Part shown: piece by piece, positions 1 to 6,579 of the stretch
How the letters are laid out: each line of letters begins with the position of its first letter
Position numbering within the stretch: position 1 is the first letter of the stretch
Assembly (NCBI GenBank): GCA_947443815.1
Contig: CANEXR010000039.1
Location: 1-14,723 of the forward strand
Length of the DNA stretch: 14,723 nucleotides
Source: Flavobacteriaceae bacterium
Lineage (GTDB): Bacteria; Bacteroidota; Bacteroidia; Flavobacteriales; Flavobacteriaceae
Reading direction: 5' to 3'
Notes under the pieces: generated by a model
Database searches by the model: none
Told to the model about the DNA's origin: nothing
What the model saw: only the letters and a program-made list of their open reading frames with translations
Made by a program: the position numbers and the translations under genes

Positions 1-213
1 AAAAATTCAGGCTAATTTAAGCATTAAAAAATAATTTCAGCTATAAAATTTACTATGCATGCATATAATTGTGAAATAATAACTTTTCATTTAAAAAAAT
101 GATTATTTTTCAACAAATAATAAAAAATAACGCATTTTTATTTTAAGTATTGTTAATGTTTGTGTTTTTGGGATTTTGAAATTGTATTAAAAAATAAGAA
201 ATTAAATAATGTT

Positions 214-252
214 TCAAAAAAAAATGCCTCGAAATTATCGAAGCATTTTTAA
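214..252 (-). terminator. Rho-independent terminator of gcvP
   Basis: A 13-bp stem with one mismatch (220-232 against 238-250) encloses the 5-nt loop AATTA. Read on the minus strand, the direction of gcvP, the stem is followed by a run of about nine U residues (complement of the A run at 216-224). It sits 17 bases after the gcvP stop codon. The plus-strand side also ends in several T, so it could act in both directions, but the minus-strand tract is better. Confidence 0.75.
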
Positions 253-268
253 GGTTATTTTTTTAAAA

Positions 269-3118
269 TTAGTTTTCCATATACGCCTCAATTGGGGCAC
301 AAGAACAAACTAAATTTCGGTCTCCAAAAGCATCATCAGCTCTACGAACAGTAGGCCAGAATTTATTTTCGGAAATGTATTCTAATGGGAAAGCAGCTTG
401 CTCTCTTGTGTATGGAAAATCCCAAGTATCAGCTGTTAACATGGCTAATGTATGAGGGGAATTTTTGAGCACATTATTTTTGTCTTCAAGAGTTGCCGCT
501 TCAATTTCTTTTCGGATAGAAATCATTGCCTCACAAAAACGATCTAATTCTTCTAAGTTTTCGCTTTCGGTAGGTTCGATCATTAAGGTTCCAGCTACAG
601 GGAAAGAAACTGTTGGAGCATGAAAGCCATAATCCATCAAACGTTTCGCGATATCAGTAACTTCAATTCCTTTTTGTTTGAATGGGCGACATTCTAAAAT
701 CATTTCGTGAGCAGCGCGTCCCATTTCTCCTGAATATAGGGTGTCGTAATGACCATTTAATTTTTCTTTGATATAATTGGCATTTAAAATAGCGTATTCT
801 GTTGCTTCTTTTAAACCATCAGCTCCCAACATTGAAATGTAACCGTACGAAATCAAACAAACTAAAGCAGAACCCCAAGGGGCAGCCGAAATAGCAGTAA
901 TTGCGTTTTCTCCTCCAGTTGGAATTACTGGGTTTGTAGGTAAAAAAGGAACTAATTGTGGCGCAACACAAATGGGTCCAACACCAGGACCTCCACCTCC
1001 GTGCGGAATAGCGAAAGTTTTGTGTAAGTTCAAATGGCAAACATCAGCTCCAATAGTGGCAGGATTGGTTAAACCAACTTGTGCATTCATATTGGCGCCA
1101 TCCATATATACTTGTCCACCGTTATCGTGAATTAATTGGGTGATTTCTTGAATGGCACTTTCAAAAACACCATGAGTAGAAGGGTAGGTTACCATTAAGC
1201 AAGAAAGATTTGCTGCGTGAAGAATGGCTTTTTCTCTTAAATCATCTACATCAATATTTCCGTTTTCCAATGTTTTGGTGACAATTACTTTCATCCCTGC
1301 CATAGCTGCAGATGCAGGATTGGTTCCGTGAGCAGAGGATGGAATTAAAGCTATATTTCTATGATGATCCCCTCTTGATTGGTGATAGGCGCGAATAACC
1401 ATTAATCCGGCATATTCTCCTTGTGCACCAGAATTAGGTTGTAAAGTGGTGCCTGCAAAACCAGTGATGACATTTAATTGTTGTTCCAATTTGGCTAACA
1501 TTTCTTGATATCCTTGTGCTTGATTTAAAGGCGCAAAAGGGTGAATGTTATTCCATTGTGGGTTGCTTAAAGGCAACATTTCGGAAGCGGCATTTAATTT
1601 CATCGTACAAGAACCTAATGAAATCATGGAGTGATTTAAAGATAAATCTTTTCGTTCTAGCATTTTGATGTAACGCATCATTGCGGATTCTGAATGGTAT
1701 TTGTTGAAAACATCGTGTTGCAAAAACGAAGTTGTTCTACCGGTAGATTCAGGAAAATGATTGGTCGTTGTTAATTCAGAAATATGGGTTGGCTGCGTTT
1801 CTTTTGCGGAAGCGAAAACACTAATGATTTGATTTAGATCAGTAATACTTGTTGTTTCGTTCAATGAAATTGAAATTGTATTTTCATCAACATAGAAGAA
1901 GTTAATTTTGTTTTGTTCCGCGATTTCTTTTACTTTTTTGGCATCAGCTTTTATAACGATAGTGTCAAAAAAGGCGGTATTGGTTTGTTCGAAACCTAAT
2001 TTATTCAATTCGTTTGCTAATGTTGCAGCTCCAGCATGGACTTTGTCAGCAATGTATTGTAATCCTTTAGGGCCATGATATACAGCATACATTCCGGCCA
2101 TTACGGACAATAATACTTGTGCAGTACAAATATTTGAAGTGGCTTTGTCTCTTTTGATGTGTTGTTCTCGAGTTTGCAAAGCCATGCGTAAAGCGCGGTT
2201 TCCATCAGTATCAACGGTAACTCCGATGATTCGTCCCGGCATGCTTCGTTTGTATTCGTCTTTTGTAGCAAAATAAGCAGCGTGTGGACCACCATAACCT
2301 AATGGTATTCCGAAACGTTGGGTAGTTCCAATAACCACAGCAGCTCCCATTTCGCCTGGAGGTGTTAGTTTTACTAAGCTCAAAATATCGGCAGCTACTG
2401 CAACTTTGATTTCGTTTGTAGCGGCTTTGGCTATAAAAGCGGTATAATCATGAACTTGTCCATATTTTCCTGGATATTGAAGCATAGCTCCAAAAAAGGC
2501 ATTTGAGAAATCGAATGTTTCATGATTTCCAATTACTAATTCGACACCAATTGGTGTGGCACGAGTTTGTAAAACGGATAGTGTCTGAGGAAATAGTTCT
2601 TCGGAAACAAAAAATTTATTGGTGTTGTTTTTCTTTTGATCGCGTGTTCTTACATCAAATAATAATGCCATAGCTTCGGCAGCTGCAGTGGCTTCGTCTA
2701 ATAGAGAAGCATTTGCTATTTCCATCCCGGTCAATTCGATTACCATGGTTTGAAAATTCAAAATAGCTTCAAGACGTCCCTGTGCAATTTCGGCTTGATA
2801 CGGAGTGTATGCAGTGTACCAACCTGGGTTTTCAAAAATATTTCTTTGAATTACCGCAGGAATAATAGCTTGATTGTATCCTAAACCAATGTACGTTTGA
2901 AATACTTTATTTTTATTACCGAGTTGGTGAATGTGATTGGCAAATTCGTATTCTGTCATTGCTGGATCTAAATTCAGCGGTGCTTTTAAACGAATGTCAT
3001 CTGGAAGTGTTTCATATACAAGTTGTTCAATAGATTCAACTCCAATGGTTTTCAACATGTGTTGAAGGTTATTTTCTCTTGGACCAATGTGTCTTAAAGC
3101 AAAAGCATCTGTTTTCAT
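269..3118 (-). CDS. gcvP: Glycine dehydrogenase (aminomethyl-transferring), P-protein
   Basis: P-protein of the glycine cleavage system: a PLP enzyme that decarboxylates glycine and passes the aminomethyl group to the lipoyl arm of H-protein (GcvH). The 949-aa protein is the long single-chain form, in which the alpha and beta halves split in some bacteria are fused; this is the usual length for that form. The N-terminus has the typical RHIGP motif (residues 9-13). The C-terminal half carries the PLP-lysine motif HLNLHKTFAIPHGGGGPG with the predicted Schiff-base lysine at K700. The glycine-rich segment GENAITAISAAPWGSA that follows is also typical. The start ATG at 3118 gives the expected N-terminus MKTDAFALRHIGP. 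It stands alone: gcvT and gcvH are not in the window. A TAATTTTG box lies 34 bases upstream and a hairpin terminator downstream, so it is probably monocistronic. No glycine riboswitch fits in the short leader. Confidence 0.97.
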   Translation of the reverse strand: MKTDAFALRHIGPRENNLQHMLKTIGVESIEQLVYETLPDDIRLKAPLNLDPAMTEYEFANHIHQLGNKNKVFQTYIGLGYNQAIIPAVIQRNIFENPGWYTAYTPYQAEIAQGRLEAILNFQTMVIELTGMEIANASLLDEATAAAEAMALLFDVRTRDQKKNNTNKFFVSEELFPQTLSVLQTRATPIGVELVIGNHETFDFSNAFFGAMLQYPGKYGQVHDYTAFIAKAATNEIKVAVAADILSLVKLTPPGEMGAAVVIGTTQRFGIPLGYGGPHAAYFATKDEYKRSMPGRIIGVTVDTDGNRALRMALQTREQHIKRDKATSNICTAQVLLSVMAGMYAVYHGPKGLQYIADKVHAGAATLANELNKLGFEQTNTAFFDTIVIKADAKKVKEIAEQNKINFFYVDENTISISLNETTSITDLNQIISVFASAKETQPTHISELTTTNHFPESTGRTTSFLQHDVFNKYHSESAMMRYIKMLERKDLSLNHSMISLGSCTMKLNAASEMLPLSNPQWNNIHPFAPLNQAQGYQEMLAKLEQQLNVITGFAGTTLQPNSGAQGEYAGLMVIRAYHQSRGDHHRNIALIPSSAHGTNPASAAMAGMKVIVTKTLENGNIDVDDLREKAILHAANLSCLMVTYPSTHGVFESAIQEITQLIHDNGGQVYMDGANMNAQVGLTNPATIGADVCHLNLHKTFAIPHGGGGPGVGPICVAPQLVPFLPTNPVIPTGGENAITAISAAPWGSALVCLISYGYISMLGADGLKEATEYAILNANYIKEKLNGHYDTLYSGEMGRAAHEMILECRPFKQKGIEVTDIAKRLMDYGFHAPTVSFPVAGTLMIEPTESENLEELDRFCEAMISIRKEIEAATLEDKNNVLKNSPHTLAMLTADTWDFPYTREQAAFPLEYISENKFWPTVRRADDAFGDRNLVCSCAPIEAYMEN

Positions 3119-3152
3119 GTAATTGTAAAAAAAAGTTGTGTTTTTTGTGGTG

Positions 3153-3160
3153 CAAAATTA
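3153..3160 (-). promoter_or_regulatory. Probable -7 box of the gcvP promoter
   Basis: The minus strand reads TAATTTTG, a full match to the Bacteroidota -7 consensus TAnnTTTG, placed 34 bases before the gcvP start. No clean TTG -33 element is seen at 17-20 bases upstream (a TTTAG lies near), so the call rests mainly on the -7 box and position. The leader would be about 30 nt. Confidence 0.45.
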
Positions 3161-3224
3161 AGTATTATTAATAATCTAAACGGTATTTTTGGATTCCTTT
3201 TTTATCAATTTTTCAACTAAATGA

Positions 3225-3252
3225 TTGATTTATTCACAATTGATTAATTTTG
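3225..3252 (+). promoter_or_regulatory. Promoter of the UbiA-like gene, leaderless layout
   Basis: TTG at 3225-3227, a 17-base spacer and TAATTTTG at 3245-3252 match the flavobacterial TTG-N17-23-TAnnTTTG pattern. Only 4 bases separate the -7 box from the ATG at 3257, so transcription should begin at or next to the start codon. Confidence 0.6.
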
Positions 3253-3256
3253 TCTA

Positions 3257-4081
3257 ATGAAGATTTTAAAACAAATATTGAATTTTTATATAAATGCCAG
3301 TATTCACGTGGGATTGTCTTGCTATGCATTGGTAAAATTAACAATGTATTTGTTCCACATTTCTTTTCAGGAATCGATGGCTAATTTTGCTTTTTTTGGA
3401 ACTATTGTGGGTTATAATTTTGTAAAATATGATGCTTTGGCTAGAGTTCAAAAACATCAAATGCGAAATCAATTAAAAGGAATTGCTGTTTTGAGTTTTT
3501 GTTCCTTGGTTTTGGTTGGCTATTATTTTTTTGATTTACAACGGATGACACAATTAGTTTCGGTTATTGTTTTGGGACTCACTTTATTGTATACACTTTC
3601 TTTTTTTCCAAATAAAAAAAATGCCAGAAACTGGGCAGGTGTGAAAATTTATATAGTGGCTTTGTGTTGGGTAGGTGTTACGGTAATTTTACCTTTTTTG
3701 GATGCTACTATACCCATTACCTTAGCTTTTTATCTAAGTTGTATACAGCGATTTATATTAATTTTTGTTTTGATACTTATTTTTGAAATCATTGATTTGG
3801 AAAATGACGATCCGCACCTTCAGACGGTTCCACAGCAAATAGGGGTGAAGCGCACCAAACAATTGGGGTATTTGCTTTTGCTTTTGTATGGGATTTTATC
3901 TGTTTTTAGTTTCAATTTAAAGGATAGTTTTACAATTCAATATTTGATTTTGTCTTTGTTTTTTCTTCTTGTTATTGCTTTCTTTTTAGCTTTCGCCAAT
4001 GAAAGAAGGTCTAAATATTATACTTCTTTTTGGGTCGAAAGCCTGCCAATTTTATGGTGGTTAATGGTTGGTTTGATATAA
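3257..4081 (+). CDS. UbiA-family-like integral membrane protein
   Basis: A 274-aa polytopic membrane protein with about eight or nine hydrophobic segments (roughly 16-33, 43-56, 74-92, 97-116, 131-149, 153-176, 203-220, 226-248, 256-273). The segment EIIDLENDDPHLQTVP at 177-192, followed by a G-x-K/R-x-T pattern near 196-200, resembles the second aspartate motif of UbiA prenyltransferases (D180 and D184 spaced D-x3-D). The first motif, normally NDxxDxxxD, is degenerate: only N54 and D59 remain in YNFVKYDALA. UbiA enzymes move isoprenoid chains onto aromatic or other acceptors in the membrane; whether this member is catalytic is open. The start codon follows a promoter-like box by 4 bases. It diverges from gcvP and converges on the SRPBCC gene, with only 6 bases between the two stop codons. 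Fold assignment is moderate; substrate unknown. Confidence 0.75.
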   Translation: MKILKQILNFYINASIHVGLSCYALVKLTMYLFHISFQESMANFAFFGTIVGYNFVKYDALARVQKHQMRNQLKGIAVLSFCSLVLVGYYFFDLQRMTQLVSVIVLGLTLLYTLSFFPNKKNARNWAGVKIYIVALCWVGVTVILPFLDATIPITLAFYLSCIQRFILIFVLILIFEIIDLENDDPHLQTVPQQIGVKRTKQLGYLLLLLYGILSVFSFNLKDSFTIQYLILSLFFLLVIAFFLAFANERRSKYYTSFWVESLPILWWLMVGLI

Positions 4082-4106
4082 AAAGCACTATTCGGTGACT
4101 GCTTTT
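4081..4106 (+). terminator. Possible terminator spanning the convergent 3' ends
   Basis: AAAAGCA (4081-4087) can pair with TGCTTTT (4100-4106) around a 12-base loop, followed on the plus strand by a T-rich stretch. It overlaps the stop codons of both convergent genes. The stem is short (7 bp), so the call is weak. Confidence 0.3.
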
Positions 4107-4534
4107 AGAATTTTATTTCTTTCCAAAAGGAATTGAGTCAGATGTTTTTTCAAAAATAAAATATCAAATAATTTTCCAAAAACACCAAATGGAGTTTCAT
4201 ATTGTAGTACATCAGTCATTGTAGTAAGCTCGTTAATTTCTTCAAAAAAGTGTTGATGTTTGAAGGTTTTGAATTTTCCTTCTTCCATTTCATCAACAAA
4301 ATAATGGTAAAAAGTCATTGCGGTAATACGACTTTTATGGGTTAAATAAAATCCAAAATGTTTGCCTCTCCAAGTAACTGTTTCGTTGTAGTTTATCAAT
4401 CCAGAAGTAACACCAGCAATAGCAACCTCGAAAGATTTGCTGGCTGCTTGCTGATGAATATCAATGTTTCTGGAAATATCAAAAACGATTTGTATTGGGG
4501 CTTTTATTTTTGTTGTGAGATGAATGGTTGTCAT
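4088..4534 (-). CDS. SRPBCC (START/Bet v 1-like) family protein
   Basis: A 148-aa soluble protein with the layout of the SRPBCC ligand-binding fold. It opens with a beta strand and 'KAPIQIVFDISRNIDIHQQ' (positions 10-28), the typical start of polyketide-cyclase/START-like proteins. A run of strands follows (ETVTWRGKHFG, THKSRITAMTFYHYFVDEM, FKTFKHQHFFEE), and a long C-terminal helix from about residue 115 would close the hydrophobic cavity. Relatives are often annotated as 'cell division protein' or 'cyclase' without biochemical proof; ligand and reaction are unknown. It is the last gene of the minus-strand run that begins with the GbsR-like regulator, 38 bases after the DUF2071 gene, so co-transcription is likely. 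Its stop lies 6 bases from that of the convergent UbiA-like gene. Confidence 0.75.
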   Translation of the reverse strand: MTTIHLTTKIKAPIQIVFDISRNIDIHQQAASKSFEVAIAGVTSGLINYNETVTWRGKHFGFYLTHKSRITAMTFYHYFVDEMEEGKFKTFKHQHFFEEINELTTMTDVLQYETPFGVFGKLFDILFLKKHLTQFLLERNKILKAVTE

Positions 4535-4572
4535 AATGTATTATTTATGTTGAATATTTATGTTATCGATTA

Positions 4573-5283
4573 TCATTTTATTTTTCGTTTATTTTCAATG
4601 GTAATTTTTGAGCCTTTCGCCAAAAAGACAGAAATAGGTTTTGATTCATTAAGAAAAGCAAAGTCTTTTCCGTAATTGTTTTCAAAATCCACATCAATTT
4701 TATAATTGATTATTTCTAATTGTTCCCATCTTGGATGTGTGACTTCATATTCAAAGGTGGTCTTTTTGTTATAGCTGGTGTAACCAAAGTAATGCTCGGT
4801 TATGAATTCGGCTTCTGAATCTAACTCAATTTGTATAGGATTTGATTTAGTTTCTAATGCAATTGAATTCCATTGTTTGTCATTTTCCCATCGATAAATA
4901 AATGTTTTTGAGCCTTCATTTTGAGTGATAGAATGATTCATTCTATTCGTTTGATAATGTTCATTATACAGAGTGTTTGCAATGAAAGTAATGGCTGGTT
5001 TTGGAACTATTTCTTTGATAAAAACCACACCACGTTTCCATGCTCCGTTTTCAAATCGCTTGACATAAAACCTAAGATTTACTTCTTCAAAGTTGATGTG
5101 AAAAGGAATTTTTAAGCCCAATATTTTAGTGTTGTTAAATTGGAATCCAACTAAACTTACATAACATTTGCTATTCCAAAAGTCAATTTCAATTCCGATT
5201 GGAAGGTGTTTTTTTAATATTTCAGAATCAATTTCGTAGTTGATTAAGGCTAGATTGTCCCAGCTTGCTGTTAAGAAACTCAT
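4573..5283 (-). CDS. DUF2071 (YqjF-like) family protein
   Basis: A 236-aa protein recognised as DUF2071 by its opening 'TASWDNLALINYEIDSEIL' (positions 5-23), followed by LPIGIEIDFWNSKCYVSLVGF, the strand NFEEVNLRFYVK and 'GVVFIKEIVPKPAITFIAN' (residues 85-103). DUF2071 proteins share an acetoacetate-decarboxylase-like beta-barrel fold; no function is established for this branch. No signal peptide or membrane segment is visible. Its ATG overlaps the TGA of the upstream small membrane protein by 4 bases (ATGA), which indicates translational coupling and a shared transcript. The SRPBCC gene follows 38 bases later. Confidence 0.82.
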   Translation of the reverse strand: MSFLTASWDNLALINYEIDSEILKKHLPIGIEIDFWNSKCYVSLVGFQFNNTKILGLKIPFHINFEEVNLRFYVKRFENGAWKRGVVFIKEIVPKPAITFIANTLYNEHYQTNRMNHSITQNEGSKTFIYRWENDKQWNSIALETKSNPIQIELDSEAEFITEHYFGYTSYNKKTTFEYEVTHPRWEQLEIINYKIDVDFENNYGKDFAFLNESKPISVFLAKGSKITIENKRKIK

Positions 5284-5615
5284 TTGTTTGCTTTTTTATA
5301 GATTATTATAGAAAGGTAAATTGCTAATAATGGTGGAGTTGAAATCAAAGGCCAGGTTAATCCATCAATATAAAAGATGTTTTCGTTGAAATACCACAAG
5401 CTAAAAAACAGTACTACTAATGAGAAATATATTTTGATATTTAAAGCATCTTTAAATTTTATCCAGAAAATGAAACCTATAATTAATTGCAAAAATCCTG
5501 TAATTATCATTGAATATGCTGACAAGTAGAAACTTGTTTCTTCTATAAATCCACAGAGTAAAAAAAATATTGGGATTGCAATTGCAATAGAGTTCACTAA
5601 TTTTAAAGTTTTCAT
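5280..5615 (-). CDS. Small four-helix membrane protein
   Basis: A 111-aa hydrophobic protein with four predicted membrane segments (about 8-24, 31-52, 61-76, 86-106) joined by short loops and ending in KKANK. It resembles small uncharacterised flavobacterial membrane proteins, but I do not recognise a named family. Its 3' end overlaps the DUF2071 start by 4 bases. A palindrome identical in layout to the one before the GbsR-like gene lies 17 bases upstream (5632-5657), suggesting direct control by that regulator. No good TAnnTTTG box is visible in the 60-base gap after the regulator gene, so it may be transcribed from the regulator's promoter or from a non-consensus one. Confidence 0.75.
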   Translation of the reverse strand: MKTLKLVNSIAIAIPIFFLLCGFIEETSFYLSAYSMIITGFLQLIIGFIFWIKFKDALNIKIYFSLVVLFFSLWYFNENIFYIDGLTWPLISTPPLLAIYLSIIIYKKANK

Positions 5616-5631
5616 AATTTTATTTTGTTTT

Positions 5632-5657
5632 AAACTTTCAGAAAAAAATGAAAGTTT
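5632..5657. promoter_or_regulatory. Palindromic operator, copy 2 (predicted GbsR-type site)
   Basis: A perfect 9-bp inverted repeat: AAACTTTCA (5632-5640), 8-base spacer, TGAAAGTTT (5649-5657). Half-site sequence and spacer length match the site at 6206-6229. It lies between the regulator's stop codon and the start of the small membrane protein gene. Two matching palindromes before two transcription units favour a protein binding site over an RNA hairpin, although the transcript could also fold here. Confidence 0.6.
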
Positions 5658-5675
5658 TGATTAAATTTTTTTATT

Positions 5676-6179
5676 CTATTTCATGATTTTTAAAACCAAA
5701 CGGCCTAGCCAATTTTCATTAAATTCAGTCATTTTATCTAACATATTATCTGCTTTTAAAACGAAATCATACAGTTTAGTGGTTTGATCTATAAAATGTT
5801 TTTCTTCAGCAGAGTCTTTGGATTCAATCGAGGAAACTTCTTTTAAAATTTTAAGAGCAGGTTTGATTTCTCTTTTACTTCTTTCTCGGGCAATTTTAGA
5901 AGCTAGTTCATCTAAATCTTTTTCAGCTGTAAAAAATTCTCTGCGTTCTCCTGCTTTATATTCTTTGTAAACAATGCCCCAATCCATTAAGGCTCTTAAA
6001 TTCATACTGGCATTTCCGCGAGAAATTTTCAATTCGTCCATCACTTCTTCCATTGAAACAGCTTCGCTTGATACCATCAACAAAGCATGAATTTGCGCCA
6101 TCGTTTTGTTAATTCCCCATTGCGAACCCAAGGCTCCCCAAGTTTGTACAAATTTATTTTTTGCTTCTTTGAATTCCAT
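5676..6179 (-). CDS. GbsR/MarR-family transcriptional regulator
   Basis: A 167-aa winged-helix protein of the GbsR branch of the MarR superfamily (COG1510 type). Residues about 20-85 form the DNA-binding domain. 'MAQIHALLMVSSEAVSMEEV' (27-46) leads into the helix-turn-helix 'ELKISRGNASMNLRALMDWG' (49-68), and the wing follows at 'IVYKEYKAGERREFFTAEKD'. The C-terminal half (about 90-167) is helical and charged, likely for dimerisation. The ATG at 6179 lies 4 bases after a TACATTTG box. An AACTTTCA-N8-TGAAAGTT palindrome covers the -33 region, so it is probably autoregulated. The same palindrome precedes the next gene. It heads a four-gene minus-strand run. GbsR of Bacillus senses choline, but nothing nearby points to choline or betaine, so the effector is unknown. 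Confidence 0.88.
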   Translation of the reverse strand: MEFKEAKNKFVQTWGALGSQWGINKTMAQIHALLMVSSEAVSMEEVMDELKISRGNASMNLRALMDWGIVYKEYKAGERREFFTAEKDLDELASKIARERSKREIKPALKILKEVSSIESKDSAEEKHFIDQTTKLYDFVLKADNMLDKMTEFNENWLGRLVLKIMK

Positions 6180-6183
6180 ACAC

Positions 6184-6214
6184 CAAATGTAAGTAAAAGT
6201 TTTTAAACTTTCAA
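6184..6214 (-). promoter_or_regulatory. Promoter of the GbsR-like regulator gene
   Basis: The minus strand reads TTG (6214-6212), a 20-base spacer, then TACATTTG (6191-6184), matching TTG-N17-23-TAnnTTTG. The ATG at 6179 follows 4 bases after the -7 box, so the mRNA should be leaderless or nearly so. The TTG lies inside the operator palindrome, so a bound regulator would block the promoter. Confidence 0.58.
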
Positions 6215-6229
6215 AAATAAATGAAAGTT
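6206..6229. promoter_or_regulatory. Palindromic operator, copy 1 (predicted GbsR-type autoregulation)
   Basis: A perfect 8-bp inverted repeat: AACTTTCA (6206-6213), 8-base spacer, TGAAAGTT (6222-6229). It overlaps the -33 element of the regulator's own promoter and shares half-sites and spacing with the copy at 5632-5657. Confidence 0.62.
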
Positions 6230-6287
6230 ATTTAAATTTTTTTTGAAGGAATTTTTTTATATTTGAATCAAGTTTGATTATAAATTA

Positions 6288-6314
6288 ATTTGCAACTATT
6301 TTTTAGTTGCAAAT
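6288..6314. promoter_or_regulatory. hicAB operator (11-bp inverted repeat)
   Basis: ATTTGCAACTA (6288-6298), the 5-base spacer TTTTT and TAGTTGCAAAT (6304-6314) form a perfect 11-bp inverted repeat. It covers the -33 TTG of the hicA promoter. HicB antitoxins with a C-terminal DNA-binding domain typically repress their own operon through such palindromes, and this HicB ends in a ribbon-helix-helix-like segment. A role as terminator is unlikely because nothing upstream reads toward it on the plus strand. Confidence 0.65.
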
Positions 6315-6332
6315 AAAAAAACACTATCTTTG
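6307..6332 (+). promoter_or_regulatory. hicAB promoter, leaderless layout
   Basis: TTG at 6307-6309 and TATCTTTG at 6325-6332 with a 15-base spacer, slightly short for the flavobacterial pattern. The hicA ATG begins one base after the -7 box. The right arm of the palindrome overlaps the TTG. Confidence 0.55.
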
Positions 6333-6333
6333 T

Positions 6334-6576
6334 ATGAGTAAGGTTGAAAAGTTAATAGAAAAATTAAAATCAAAGCCTAAAGATTTTACTTGGTATGAAA
6401 TGCTTAAAGTTTTAAATTATTTTGGTTTTGAACAATTAGCACAAGGAAAAACTGGCGGTTCAAGACGAAAATTTGTGAATAGTGAAAAACAAATTATCAG
6501 TTTACACGAACCACATCCACAAAAAGTATTAAAATCATACCAATTGGATATAATTATTGACTATTTAAAATTGTAG
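6334..6576 (+). CDS. hicA: HicA-family toxin (mRNA interferase fold)
   Basis: An 80-aa protein of the HicA (YcfA-like) family, small dsRNA-binding-fold toxins that cleave mRNA and block translation. The family layout is complete: N-terminal helix SKVEKLIEKLKSKPKDFTW, helix YEMLKVLNYFGFE, strand-turn 'GKTGGSRRKFVN' (38-49), strand IISLHEPHP (54-62) and C-terminal helix 'VLKSYQLDIIIDYLKL'. The glycine-serine turn reads GGSRRKF, with arginine where many HicA toxins have the catalytic histidine (GSH); the conserved histidines here are H58 and H61 in HEPHP. I chose the ATG at 6334 because it gives the usual family N-terminus; the upstream TTG at 6307 lies inside the promoter and operator. hicB begins 3 bases after its stop, the normal toxin-first order. 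Confidence 0.85.
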   Translation: MSKVEKLIEKLKSKPKDFTWYEMLKVLNYFGFEQLAQGKTGGSRRKFVNSEKQIISLHEPHPQKVLKSYQLDIIIDYLKL

Positions 6577-6579
6577 AAA

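Noticed and set aside
54..65. 12-bp perfect palindrome TATGCATGCATA in the non-coding start of the window
   Set aside because: Simple alternating AT/GC sequence with no second copy and no nearby start codon, so a regulatory role cannot be supported.
819..1040. 73-codon minus-strand open frame inside gcvP
   Set aside because: It is an alternative frame of a highly conserved gene with no motif and low-complexity composition.
3119..3256. Glycine riboswitch upstream of gcvP
   Set aside because: The likely leader is only about 30 nt, and the whole 138-base divergent gap is AT-rich without paired glycine-aptamer helices.
6307..6333. Longer hicA starting at TTG 6307
   Set aside because: The TTG lies in the operator/promoter and the extra nine residues do not fit the HicA N-terminus.
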